Source of the DNA: Aphis gossypii
Taxonomy: Eukaryota; Arthropoda; Insecta; Hemiptera; Aphididae
DNA: 64,000 nt
Direction: 5' to 3'
Assembly (NCBI RefSeq): GCF_020184175.1
Contig: NC_065531.1
Span: forward strand, 80,322,604 to 80,386,603
Shown: piece by piece, positions 15,701-26,827 of the stretch
How positions within the stretch are numbered: the stretch's first letter is position 1
Layout of the letters: every line of letters begins with the position of its first letter
The notes under the pieces: model-generated
What the model saw: the letters and a program-made list of their open reading frames with translations, nothing else
What the model was told of the DNA's origin: nothing
The model's database searches: none
Program-made: the position numbers and the translations under genes

Positions 15701-16249
15701 ACATCAAATCAATATTATGATTATTATTTCAGTTGATAGTCAATCTTCAGAAGTGGTCGTTGTTGGTGTCAATACCGGATGGATGTCTATGATTTTGGTA
15801 TTAATAGTTATAGGATTATCTGCAGGTCTAACATACTTTGTTGTTAGACATCGAAACCTGCAAAATAGTTTTGTGCAATTTGCCAATAGTCGATATGATA
15901 CACGATCAGGATCAGCTACTTTTACTGGAGTTGATAGTCTTGGTTAGTAGTTGATAATTGATTTTTATTCTTATTTTTCCATTACTTATCAGCTTATACT
16001 TTTTATTAATGACTTGATTATAATAGTCTTACATCATTTTAATTTATAATTTTTTAATTGAATTTGATCATTTGTTTATGCTCTCATAGGTTTAGGAGTG
16101 TTTAAAGGTATTCAATTTAATACAAAAATACTATATATTTTTGTACGCAAAATCATTTGATAGCTTGAATTTATCGTATTATTAATTTTTCAGATGATGA
16201 GCCAGCAGTTCAAGGCTTTTCAGATGACGAGCCACTAGTCATTACTTAA
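2363..16249 (+). CDS. SORL1: Sortilin-related receptor (SORL1/LR11-like), 5'-partial, 32 exons
   Basis: Type I membrane sorting receptor of the VPS10p/LDL-receptor hybrid family, which carries cargo between trans-Golgi network, endosomes and cell surface. Joining 32 exons with GT/AG borders gives 6315 nt in one uninterrupted frame (2104 residues plus TAA at 16247-16249). Domain order matches animal SORL1: VPS10 propeller (residues about 1-530), 10CC (about 535-680), YWTD propeller (690-930), EGF (935-985), nine LDLa repeats (995-1415), fibronectin III repeats (1420-2010), membrane helix (about 2027-2048) and acidic tail. Human SORL1 has about 2214 residues; the missing N-terminal part (signal peptide and propeptide) lies upstream of the window. 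The tail keeps FANSRY, close to the vertebrate retromer-binding FANSHY, and ends GFSDDEPLVIT, like the vertebrate acidic GGA/adaptor-type terminus. Most introns are under 150 nt, with larger ones near 2828-4368, 8586-9502, 9997-10884 and 12885-14067. Identity is very secure; single splice borders could be off by a few bases. Confidence 0.95.
6834..8133 (+). other. SORL1-like exons for the YWTD beta-propeller and EGF module
   Basis: Exons: 6834-7005, 7101-7339, 7396-7621, 7706-7858 and 7944-8133. LDL-receptor class B signatures are visible as NCVFWADIV, HLYFVDGAL, GYLFWTDWAVGEAKVARANL, EWPNGLAVDYIAERLYWAD and IYWDDWKQNSI, giving a degenerate six-blade propeller. The last exon carries the EGF-like cysteines from NACSNNSNKCSHFC through CQCPDN to SCLCPGL. 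In this family the propeller releases ligand at endosomal pH. Confidence 0.92.
8479..12061 (+). other. SORL1-like exons for nine LDL-receptor class A repeats
   Basis: Exons: 8479-8585, 9503-9629, 9844-9996, 10885-11021, 11100-11252, 11323-11524, 11614-11868 and 11910-12061. Nine six-cysteine repeats can be counted, each with the calcium-binding CDxxxDCxDxSDE type end (for example CDGDNDCGDNSDE, CDFDPDCEDSSDE, CDLEDDCHDGSDE). Repeats 5 and 7 are split by introns. Vertebrate SORL1 has eleven such repeats, so the aphid array is two shorter. The linker after repeat 5 is rich in Thr and Pro, as if O-glycosylated. Confidence 0.92.
12309..15664 (+). other. SORL1-like exons for the fibronectin type III repeats
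   Basis: Exons: 12309-12591, 12655-12884, 14068-14329, 14396-14494, 14564-14728, 14793-15049, 15126-15400 and 15465-15664. Typical FN3 words recur: a tryptophan in strand B (VLVTWTRPENPAG, TIRVQWNAPKQYG, ILISWKASC, YEIYWHKPN) and a tyrosine corner (LKPYTAYNMTVFV, LSPGVTYTINVIP). About six repeats are expected from the length, as in vertebrate SORL1. The linkers between repeats are rich in Pro. Confidence 0.88.
13063..13228. repeat. Two tandem copies of an 83-bp unit in a SORL1 intron
   Basis: Copy 1 (13063-13145) and copy 2 (13146-13228) differ by a single base, near the agctta/agcttt step. The unit starts aatgctaaatttgtg and ends caaagtcacttttt. Such high identity indicates a recent duplication. 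A nearby reverse-complement word (gtgtgatgtt at about 12992, against aacatcacac inside each copy) may mean it arose inside a small foldback element. Confidence 0.93.
15733..16249 (+). other. SORL1-like membrane helix and cytoplasmic tail exons
   Basis: Exons 15733-15942, 16090-16107 (18 nt) and 16194-16249. The first encodes the membrane helix (MILVLIVIGLSAGLTYFVV), a basic stop-transfer RHRN and the sorting motif FANSRY followed by DTRSGSATF. The last encodes two acidic clusters ending in DDEPLVIT. All three junctions are phase 1, so the middle 18-nt exon can be skipped without changing frame. Confidence 0.88.
16090..16107 (+). other. 18-nt microexon in the SORL1-like tail
   Basis: A CTCTCATAG acceptor and a GTATTC donor flank 18 nt that encode LGVFK plus parts of two glycine/aspartate codons. 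Exons on both sides meet in phase 1, so the protein reads DSLG-LGVFK-DDEP with it and DSLG-DDEP without it. The skipped form is nearer to vertebrate SORL1. It is therefore a likely alternatively used cassette, but the evidence is sequence only. Confidence 0.6.
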
Positions 16250-16573
16250 CAATTATCAACTGATCGTTCCGTCATCTGTGATAAAGCGTAACCATTTATC
16301 TCAATCCAAGTGACATATTATTTATATTTATTAGAATTTAACATAGAAGTCAACTTCTTTATAATATTATTTACCTTTAATTCTAATGTTGTAACTGTTT
16401 ATTTTTTACTTTAAAATATGTTATTTTATCCCTTATTTTATACTTTTAATTTAATTATTTTTTTCTAAACTGTTTGCCTTTTATTTTACTTAATAATTTA
16501 TGAGCAAACATGTACAATTATATCCTATTGCCAAAATAGTTGTGACCCATCTCAAGTGATGTCGAAGTGGAAA

Positions 16574-16579
16574 AATAAA
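16574..16579 (+). terminator. Polyadenylation signal AATAAA for the SORL1-like gene
   Basis: Canonical AATAAA about 325 nt after the TAA, followed within 30 nt by a T/G-containing stretch. Other A/T-rich near-matches occur earlier, so the true cleavage site is not certain. Confidence 0.5.
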
Positions 16580-16599
16580 TTATAGATTGAAATATCAAA

Positions 16600-16915
16600 T
16601 ATTCATTGTGCCATGGGAAATCGCAACTCCTCTACTTAACTAAATAGTGAAATTCCTCCACCATGAAATTGCTATACTTAAGCCGCTGAGAAGGCGCTAC
16701 TCTTTCGCGCAAACAAATAGGTGGGCATAGCGGAAATGGTGTTGGCGGCCAGTATTTTGAAGGGTTTAGTGGTGGGAATGCGTGAGAACAGACTAATTTT
16801 AGTCGTCACCCAGAAGCGCTCTTTCAGTGGCCTGATTATACTATGAAATTGGTGTTGGGCTATGAGTGGACTATTAGTTAACTGCTGGATTGCAGTCTCT
16901 CGTGGTGCGTAGTAT
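16600..16915. other. GC-richer unexplained block downstream of the SORL1-like gene
   Basis: Base composition rises sharply, with words such as gccgctgagaaggcgc, ttggcggccag and cagaagcgctc that stand out in the AT-rich surroundings. One plus frame is fairly open but is broken by several stops. No protein, tRNA or known repeat was recognised. It could be an old repeat copy, a non-coding RNA or the 3' untranslated region of a convergent minus-strand gene. Confidence 0.4.
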
Positions 16916-17009
16916 TTATCTAATATTTAAAAAGTCCGAAATGTTTTCTTTGAAGTCTAATTTTGGTTTAACAAAAACTTAAAAATACAAATCGATATAA
17001 CAAAAGTTC

Positions 17010-17060
17010 TTAATCTTCTGATGAATGGGTTTTGGCGTCACTGCCCTTCTTTCTAGCTAT
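17010..17060 (-). CDS. Candidate terminal coding exon of an unidentified minus-strand gene
   Basis: On the minus strand a good acceptor (TTTTTACAG) at 17061 is followed by 51 nt reading IARKKGSDAKTHSSED and TAA (stop at 17010-17012). Higher GC and hydrophilic, charged content are typical of a C-terminal tail exon. Upstream exons should lie to the right (above 17,060), but none was recognised in the AT-rich DNA there, so the intron would be long. It may instead be a chance open stretch. No family was recognised. Confidence 0.3.
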   Translation of the reverse strand: MARKKGSDAKTHSSED

Positions 17061-20000
17061 CTGTAAAAATCGAAAACATTAAATAAAATAATTGATAATA
17101 TTATGTTTAAAATACAATTAATATAATTTCAATACAATATGTGGTATCAATAAATTTTATCTTGAAAATAACTATGTCAATAATCCATTTTGTTACCATA
17201 CACATGTTGTAAATATAATTTTAAAAACAATTGTTATTATTTGATTTGAAATGACTTCTGAAATTCTTTAAAGCCTCTGCTAAATGACTGAATTTTATGT
17301 ATTTATATTCAGTTGTTAAAGTAGTGTAATCTGTATATTCTCATTTAATTGTTTTATATTGAGTTCGAAAAATTAATTTCAATATTTTAAATAATTATTA
17401 ACAAAAATTACAAATATTAGCTTCCAACTAGAATATACTTTCGATGAATGCAGAATTTTTATCATAACAATTATAAAAATTTAATCAAATCTCTTGTATA
17501 TTATTTCCTAGTGAATGGATATTGTTATTTTAATTTAATTTTTTATAGTATTACAATAATCTCCCTTTTCATTTGAATAATTATTTTGTGCTCAAATATA
17601 TTTTAAATATATTTAATTAATGCCTAAGTAGTAGATATTTAAAATAAGATTAGTGGCATATTGTATATCTAGATTTTATTCATAATTGCATAATATTAGT
17701 CAGAGCCATACAAATATTGTAATGAGAAACTGCCCAATTTCTACTTATAGTATTGTATTTACCTAATTGTTTTTGTTTTTTTTTTTATATATATATAATA
17801 CAAAGATACAAACTTTATATAATATTTATAGCAATAAATAATTTATCTATATCTTGTTAGCTGATACTGCGAGTAAATTTACCTAATATATTTTAACATG
17901 ATTTATTTATAAAATGTCCATGTGCTTTGTAATTAGTTTCACAGTTGAGAAAAAAACAAATTTACTGTTATTTATGGGTTATTGTATCAGTGAAATTTAA
18001 TTAAATATTGTATATCTACTTAAATTAAATCAATTTTTCTTTGATTTGGTTGTTCATCAAATATCAATCTACTTATTTTTTATGATTTTTTTCAAGACCT
18101 TTACACTTGTGCTGTTTATAATAAATTAATGACTCATTAAATAAACATTATTTTTTACTTAGTAGTTTAAAAATCACAATTCTGAACTCCACTCTTTAAG
18201 AGAAAACATTTGGTAGAAATTTGGACAAAAATTTTGTGCATCAAACCTAAGTCAATAAGACTAGCATTATCCAAGCAAGTAGTAAAAATTCTAACCAAAT
18301 ATGGTCAATACTTTTATTTTGTAATGAATCATACTGTTATTTATTTTTTTTTAGAGAATCATTAAAAATATTTTATATAACACATAAAATCTGATAAAAA
18401 ATTATTCAGTTTATTATCGAGCAATTAATTTTTTTCATTTTATCATATCAAATATTATATAAGTCTATGTGTTTGTGCCCTGTGTATAGTTTTTAGATAA
18501 TAACTAATAAGTATGCAGTTATGATCCATCGCTGTATCAACAAAAATGTGCTGTTAATTTAAACTGCAGCTATTTATTGTTCTATGTGGTTTTAATTTTA
18601 CTATTAAATTTATTATTGGGCAAATATTTGGTTGAATATAATTGTAGTAGCTACCAAAGTTAGAAATACAATAAACCTAATGTAACATTTTTTTTTCTTA
18701 TCATTTTAGTAAAGTTGTGAATAATTTTAAATACAATGTATTCATAATATAGGTTGTGAAAAATAAATGATCAAAATATAATTGTCTGATTAATGGAACT
18801 TTAATATTATTAACTTGAAGTTTTTTCTGTAATATTTTAAGTTACCTATTGTTTAAACGTTGAATAATATTGTACTACTATTGGTGATTTTTTTTTAATT
18901 ACATTTAAAATACAAAAATAATTGGTTCATTTTCAGCCTATCCGTTTTTTTTTTATTATTGTAAAATATACATTTTTCTGGGAAAATGGTTGATAAATGT
19001 CTAACACATAAAACATATTTTTCATGACCTATATCAAAACAAAATAAATGAAAAAATGTATAACTTTGTATACTAAGCTATAATTTTTCTACTACCTACC
19101 TAATATAATATATTATATTATTTTTTCTATCTACATATTATATATTATTATTATTATTATTTTAAAACACGATTAGTATATTTTACTGTTTAGACCCCCA
19201 CCATGTCTATTCAAACAAATTAATCATGCATATTATTATTGTTACTTTTATTATTATTTATTTTATTACATATATACATGCATTAATATAATATTATTAT
19301 TGTCTTTCAGTTTGTATTATGACTGATTAAATTATAATTTAAGAAGTGTGTTTAGTTCAAACCTTTAAATATTATTATGCTTTTGTTTATTATTATCATA
19401 TTTCTTTTTAATATTTAAGGTTAATGTATCCCGAATAATGTAATATTAGATTAAAGTGTTTGGTTGTTGATGTATGAAATTCAAAATACTATATAATCGT
19501 ATGTTTCTTTAGTAATTCATGGTTTTTTTTTTTTTTTTACTTACCAAAACCTTTATTAAGTATATTAATGAAAAAAAATAAAATTTCTTAAATAAGTAAG
19601 AAATAGAAGTAAATTAAACATTTTGAAAAATATTCTTTCTATTATTTCAGTAATAATCAATTTTAAATTTAGAACCAAGTGTTATAGTCTATAGATCAAT
19701 TTAGTTAAAAAAAAATGTGGTCAACCTAAGTTGTATAGGTACTATTAATAAGTGTTACCATTTAAAAAATTCCTCTTATTGTGCATAATATGTAGGCTAA
19801 AAGTGTTAGCAATTTGAAAAATATCTCAAAATCTATATTTCAATAGATACTTACTAGATTTTCTCAAAAACTCATTTCAAAGAAAGGTCAACCGACTGAA
19901 TTAATAAATGTTCCCTGCAATCATGATCATACTGTATTTATTTATCAGTTTATAACTATCCATAAATGGGAAAATTATGTTTTAATAATTATGTTATCCT

Positions 20001-21018
20001 CCCGAAAATGAAAACATTTTTTTTTTACCATAAAAAAATCATATAAACTTCTGTGTATAAATTTATTATTGATTGATCTAGTACAAATTTTAATAATTCA
20101 CAACATAACATTTATAATTTATTTATTTATTAGTTATAAATTAATCACTTTTAATTACATTAATTCATTTTATTAGATTTGGTATATAACAATTCATATA
20201 TAAGTACCAATAATTGTTATGTTTTAAAATGTTTACAAGTAATATTATACCACAGAAGGACATAATATATTATGTGTAATTTAGTTAATAATAAGTTTAA
20301 TATTCATGAATATTAAGTATAATAAAATTAATATAGTTCATTTGCATTCTTTTTCGTTTCGCTGTACTGAAAAATTGCTTAATATTTGGGAAACAGCGTA
20401 TATTAAGCTAATGCTAAATAAGGGAAATCAAATTCTGCCTTCGTAATATTTGTAAGAACTAAGAACGTTTATTATGTTTCATTTTTAATTTAAATATACA
20501 TAAAACAATAATGGCTTTTATATATTGTAGAATTTTATAAGAATATAAAATTCACTGTCCTCACATTAACCGATAATATTTTAGGTAGGCATACGTTGTA
20601 GTCATCACAGAAAATATATGTATATGGCTATGCTTGATCTCTGAACAGGTTGTATCTAAATTCTATGGATTATTTGCTGCAAGTTTTTTAATAATAGGGT
20701 AGAATTGCGGAAGAGTATTATACACTACCTACCTAAGTATCCACTGCAAAGTAAGAATTACCATAAGAAAAATTTTACAAAAATCTATTCAATATTTGTT
20801 TTAGATGTCATAATTAAAGGCAAGGTGATGTATTCGCGGATACCGATATAAGGACACCACCATGTCACGAATAAAATAAAATAATTATTTTTAATACATT
20901 TATCACGTTCAAAGACATACCTTTTACAGTTAGTAAGATCAAGTTCATAATTAAACAATATTATTTGTTATCCTACAGGTTTCAGTTGAAATTACAAAGG
21001 TGTTAATTTAAATCGATC
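17061..21018. other. AT-rich intergenic DNA, no gene seen
   Basis: Only homopolymer runs, short TA/ATT repeats and short frames full of stops are visible. If the terminal exon at 17,010 is real, this would be its intron. Confidence 0.6.
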
Positions 21019-21526
21019 TCACTTAACAATAAGTTTAGATAAGTTTTGATCGGACCACACTTGTATGGCCGTTGCAAATAAAAACCGGAACACTATAATT
21101 ATATTGGTACGTAGACTATTTATATTAAGAACGGTGTGAGGATGCTGCAAATGTGCACCCGCATTATTTGGAACTGCGATTCTAACTTTAGGAATTCCAT
21201 TAATTACATAGATGAATTTCAGTCCATTTTTCCTTCGTTTAATATTACAATGTACCTAGCCAGTATTGCAGCTTTAATATTATACCTGAAAGAAAATAAT
21301 ATATAATATCATATAGTCGAAAGGTATACCGAGCGTGTATGAGTGAGGGGGGAAGAGTGAATGCTGTCCATAATAAACTATCATGTGCTGTGTCAAAAAC
21401 ATTTTGTGTTCTTAAACAAGCGATCCGAGATAATGGAATTCGATTCTGCTGCCAATGACGTTTTGGCTTACTCGGCGCGGTGACCATTAATCCAAAATAT
21501 TGAAAAGAACAATGCACTGAAATCAA
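21019..21526 (-). other. Two adjacent open minus-strand stretches of unknown meaning
   Basis: Reading the minus strand, a frame of 93 codons (21526 down to 21245) is followed by a second frame in another phase, open for about 78 codons down to a TGA at 21019-21021. The DNA is richer in GC than its flanks. A splice-like TTTTCTTTCAG lies between them. Neither product resembles a family I can name. Possibilities are a decayed mobile element, a non-coding exon region or a poorly conserved gene. Confidence 0.25.
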
Positions 21527-21591
21527 TGCATTTATATTACGTCGACTAACACAATACGTAGGTACACATATATTGTTATCGTCATCTGGTC

Positions 21592-21618
21592 ATAATAATA
21601 ATAATAATAATAATAATA
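21592..21618. repeat. (AAT)n microsatellite
   Basis: Nine uninterrupted ATA/AAT trinucleotides. Similar shorter runs occur at about 25561-25581 and 39160-39180. Confidence 0.9.
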
Positions 21619-21626
21619 CATAAAGC

Positions 21627-24568
21627 AGTGCGTAGGTTTTTATTAGGTGATGCGCATACCTATCCGGTAAGTACAGACGTATTACTGTACATTTTTCGAA
21701 TTGATCTTTTGCAAATGATAAAAAATAAAATAAAAAATACACTATTCACCTAGGTATATGGGTATGCAAATTTATTCACGTAATCCACCGCACACTGCAT
21801 AGACGTAATCGTTAGGTAACCATGGTTTAAAATTTGAGCTAGAAATATAAATCAACAACTATTAACGTATAATTACTCTATCATGCTGACGACGTTAGGA
21901 AATATTTAGGGCTAAAACCTCCCCTCCTAATTTACATCTATCACATGTCACCTTTCGACCTATATACCGACGTCGACTATTATCAATAAAATTACCACCG
22001 ATTATCATAACAGACGCCTACTGCCTAAGATTGGTTTTGTATTATGTATATATAACTTAGAAGAATTTAAGACGTATAGGTATAGATTATATAATTTAAA
22101 TCAGTTACTATATTGCACTTGATTAACCGTAAGTAGTAAAGACGGACATCTACTAGATAAATATATAACAAGTATACCTATTTTTAATTTTAATTTTTAA
22201 CTAAGTCTTAAATAATTGGTTGATTTTCTAATTAATTCAATAACTCGATAGTTTAATTGATTGTTGAAATAACTCGGTTTTTTTTAATCGACTTAAAAAT
22301 AATCCATCGAGTTTAAATTAAATTATTGTTTGTTTGAATGGTTTTTTATCTGCCTACATAAATCGCATTCACCAATGTATATACTGTAGATATATGTATA
22401 GACAGGTACCAACACGTTTTTAAATACAAATAATTATTAATGCTATAGATAAGCACTAAGCTTTTTTGTGTTTCTTGATATAATAATATTATATCATATA
22501 TATATTGACTCAAAATAATCTTTAAGTGATCACACGGGCGCTAATTAAAAAAAAGAAATAAACTTTTTAAACTGACTTTGAAATTGGCGAGATAAAATTA
22601 TTACTTGTTAACTATACTAACTTTAAACTGAACTTAATGTTGTGTTTACTTAACTTCACTTAAATTGAGTTAGTTTTTTTTTTCATTTTTGAACAATATA
22701 TTAATTAGTAAACAGTAAGTAATGAGTACTTATCGCTGTATCAGTCGCTATTCAGTAGGTACCTATAGCGCTACCAGTCACCAGAATATTTCAAGGGAAG
22801 AGGTCCATACTTTGTCTTATATACCTACCGCCGAACGTTGAGAAATGTTTCTCATTGTGAATTGTCTCAATTTTTGTTATCATAACAATAAACAAACACG
22901 AAATCGTTATTTACTGTTGATATTTTATCCATGCAAGTTGTATTCTAGATTATAAATAAATAGGTACTTTAATTAATAAATTATAGGTATTTGGATTCAA
23001 GTTTAACACAGACATTACAGTGACATATACTTGACATCACGAGCTGTATATGCACATCTTGGTAGGTTTTTTTTTCGTGTCAGGGTCTATCTTAGTAGGT
23101 AGTAGGTACACTTAAAATATACTGAACAGCAACGGCAGAATAATAGTTTCCCGAATTTCGGGTTTTGTTGTTAGTTTTAACGATCTCAAGACTCGTGAAC
23201 TTTAACAACAATTTATTGTACTCGCAATACAAATAATATAAATAATTGAATAGAAAATAAAGTTTTTTGCGTACACAAACTACCTGTATTATAATAAGTA
23301 GTTAATTAGACAACCGACCAATCGAAAAAAACCGTCCATCTATATATAGCCAGGTATTCTAATATCAAAATTCGAAAGTGTATTTTTTTAGTTTGATACT
23401 CAACATAGTGTCTTAATGATAATAAGAAAGTGAGCATAGAGCCCTCTGTTGCAGTATAATGCATACTATTGTAATTTGTAATATCCTTTTTCGGAAATAA
23501 ATATTAAATTTTCGTTAACATGTTAATTTTGTTAATTTAATTTTAATTTTTTAATTTGTAGTGATATTAACAAGTTATTCCAAGCATTAAGTACAACTTG
23601 AAACTTTTAACTGTACAGTTTAGGTAATCCCGAAATTTCTTATTACCTATATCTACCGCCCAGCTACCTATTATATTGGTTAATAGATACATGTTATATA
23701 ATTCTATTTTATTTTTCAGACGAATTTACGAAGTATGACTGCTAAAATATTTACCTATACCTACATATTAGTATTGGATTGAAATTTCTGAATTTAATAT
23801 CTTGACAAAATTCAAAATCATGTTTGTTCAAAATCATATTTGATTATTCAGTTATTTGGTTCGATAATAATATTATTGTAAACAATCAAAACGATATTAT
23901 TTTATGTCGTCTAAAAGTTAATATGTTTTTAAGTTTTTAATTTAAATAAAATTATAAACTTTTGAATGTTATATATAGGTATGTACAAAATTAAATACAA
24001 AAACATTTTGAAACAAACGCTCATGTTAGTTGCAGTAATTTAGAGATATAGTTATTTTGTTTAGGTATACCAAATCAACAAATAAAAAAGTCCTACATTG
24101 TCCAACAAGTTCAAGTTGAATTTGTTATGAGGCTTTTGGAAAGTTGTGACAACTTTGAAGTGCTAACTTTACGCACTTCATAAAGTTTATTATATTATAG
24201 AAAGTAAAAGTTAAAATATTATACATTGTCTTTATTTAGTTTGCAATATTTATAAAATAATATATAATATTGTTAAAAATAATAATGTTGAATAACCATG
24301 CATAAAATTACATCACGTTCAAATATAATTATGATTTTTCAGCTAATCTGTATTTCAATCATAAATTGCAGAGAACATGGAAAATAGGTTCAATAATTGA
24401 TATTTCCTAATGGCGTAGACGGTATATATAATGGGGTAAGAAAATGTTAATTTAAAATTCATGTTGAACATATTTCAATATTGGTAATACGATTTGTTTA
24501 CTTATTAGCTACACTCAATAATATTTATTAATAAAAATTTAAAAATTTGTTTTTAAAAAACATCAAAG
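21627..24568. other. Intergenic DNA, nothing recognised
   Basis: AT-rich sequence without credible exons. It contains AGGTACCT at 22757-22764 and several TAGGTA-type words, but no element with clear ends. Confidence 0.6.
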
Positions 24569-24576
24569 AATACTGC

Positions 24577-24735
24577 CAGAGTCGTGTCATGTAATTCAGG
24601 GCTCCGGGGCAAAATTTTATTTGAGGTTACAACAGGTAGCATATTAAGTGCAAATAAAGACGCCCCCTTACTTTTATAAAATTAAGGCGCCCGGGGGCAA
24701 TTGCCCCCTTTCCCCCCCCTCTTAACACGGCTCTG
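24577..24735. mobile_element. 159-bp hAT-like MITE with 8-bp target-site duplication
   Basis: The left end cagagtcgtgt pairs with the right end acacggctctg at 10 of 11 positions as terminal inverted repeats. The element is flanked by near-identical 8-bp direct repeats: aatactgc (24569-24576) and aatactac (24736-24743). An 8-bp duplication and a CAG-type start are hallmarks of hAT elements. The inside is C/G-rich with an internal palindrome around ggggcaattgcccc and has no coding capacity, so it would need a transposase from elsewhere. Confidence 0.75.
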
Positions 24736-24743
24736 AATACTAC

Positions 24744-26000
24744 ACGTCATATATATAATAACTAGTAAGACTATAGAAGACATTTTTTTAAGTTAGACAG
24801 ATAAATAAGCCACAAGATTAAATTAGATAATATAATAATAAAAAATAAATTTAAATATATATTATAAGATAATAAAAGCATGTAACGTTATTTTAGTTGT
24901 AGTATGATACTTTTTAAGCTTAGATAATAAAGTAGGTAATAAGTATACTGTTTACATGTTATTAAATTAGAATACGTAAATATTGCAAGAAAACGAAATT
25001 TGACTAAAAAATAATTTATACATTTTTACGGTTTTAAATAGGGTCACGGTTATTTGTTTCAGAATTACAACAAAATGTAAAAATCTTTTATTTTTTTTAT
25101 CAAAAACTGAGATTAAATAGAAAAATACTTTTTTATCTGGTGTTTCACCAGTGACTAGCCACCAATCTCAATATATCAAAATTTACAGAATTCTTACATA
25201 AATTAAATATTGTATTTATACAGAGGTATTTTCAACAGATACGTTAACGATAATAAGTAATAAGAAATATCGAAAATAATATATTATTTTCTAAACCCAC
25301 AAAAAATATTATTTTTATTATGTATGATAGATGATATATTTACCATTTATCGTTATTAGAAAGAACAACGATATTAATAAACCAATTTTCAAAGAAATGA
25401 GCGAGTAATAATGAAAAATACTTCAGTTTCAGCAGAAGTGTTTGATAAGATCGACATGGTAGCAAAAAGAAAATCGCTGCCATAATGAAAAAACTTCTTT
25501 GATACAATTTGAAGAGAAGCCATTGACCTATTTAAATTAGTTTCGATAAATATCGTGCAATAATAATAATAATAATAATAATGATAATAAGACGAATATC
25601 ACTAAATGTTATAAAAACAATTGTGATTTTTGGCTGTAAAAAAAATGAAAAAAATCGAATTTGCAAATTTGTTACACACAAAAACACAAAAAACACAGTA
25701 ATTCTTTATTTTATTATTTTATTTTTTTACTTTAATAATATCAATGTATTTTTATACCTATATAGTATACATATATATATAGAACAGATATATGCATGAT
25801 TAGTATACTTATGTGATATACGAGAAAAAAGACATGCATTTTAAGTTGTGATTAGGATGCACAAATGACACTATATTGGCTCGGTATTCATAATGTAAAA
25901 AGAAAATTACCTCAATCAAATTATCTCGGATTACTTATTCTTTTGAGCTTATGGCTAGAAATTACAGGGAGGCAAAGGGTGTGAAATAGTTTTTATGAAT
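24744..26000. other. Intergenic DNA, nothing recognised
   Basis: AT-rich, with an (AAT)n run at 25561-25581 and short open frames that look like chance. Confidence 0.6.
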
Positions 26001-26770
26001 GGTTGTGATTTTTATCCCAAAAAAATCTAGAGGAAACCGTTTATAAAATAGTGCAGTTCTTTAGACTTTTTTCAATAAATTGATTTGACGCTAAGCAGGC
26101 CTTTGTGAAGGATCAAGACGATCGGGTTATATGGATTGTGATTTTGTCAACCTTGGGTATTTTGGTGAATTTACACTTTTGTTGGATTGTTTAGCTTACC
26201 ATCATAGTTTTGATCGGTATGTCTGAACACAATTTTGGAGCTTTTCCTGCACCTATTTTAGTTAGTTTTAAATTTTAATAAAGTTTAGATTTTAAGCTTG
26301 AAAATTTATTTTCCATCGAATAGTTTTTAAGGGCGTGAGAATGCTAGTGTTATAAGAATTTACATTTTTGATATTGTAAGATTATTCAAGGTAAAATGTC
26401 TTAGCAACGTTAAAAGACCTACATATTTAACGGGACCGAGAGAAGGGATAGGCAAATTATTTGCGGTAATATTTGTATCCTTGCGGAGTGAATGTTGTAT
26501 AATGCTGGATTTGTGGTGGTTTAATATTTGATTCGGAATTTAGCGTTTATAATCATAGACTGTATAGATTTGAATGAGATTGTAAATTAGCTGTTGCAAT
26601 TAATGGATCTCCATGACGTATCCATTAATAAGATAACTTTGTCATCTACATAATTGGCTGTATTTGTGTTGTTGGCTGTTTTGAGGCATAACATTTTGTA
26701 TTCCTTGTACGTTTGTACGGAATACGGGAAGGAATACTCTATGATTACACTACCTACCCGATTTTATTTT
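26000..26770 (-). pseudogene. Decayed jockey-like LINE reverse transcriptase fragment
   Basis: On the minus strand, 26658-26641 encodes ANYVDD followed by KVILLMD, a mutated form of the reverse-transcriptase catalytic YADD box (A/F-ADDTAIL in this group). It is preceded by LKTANNTNT and followed, after a stop and a frame change, by NITANNLPIPS and VKYVGL (26473 down to 26408). The latter corresponds to the conserved IKYLGL block. Lower positions down to about 26000 look like further decayed thumb and C-terminal sequence. Several stops and frameshifts show it is dead. The Y-V-D-D block and the VKYVGL block are the firm part; the left boundary is uncertain. Confidence 0.6.
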
Positions 26771-26827
26771 GTGAGTTATGAGCTTTTAATTTACACCATA
26801 TGATATACGCATAACTTTCTAAAAAAT

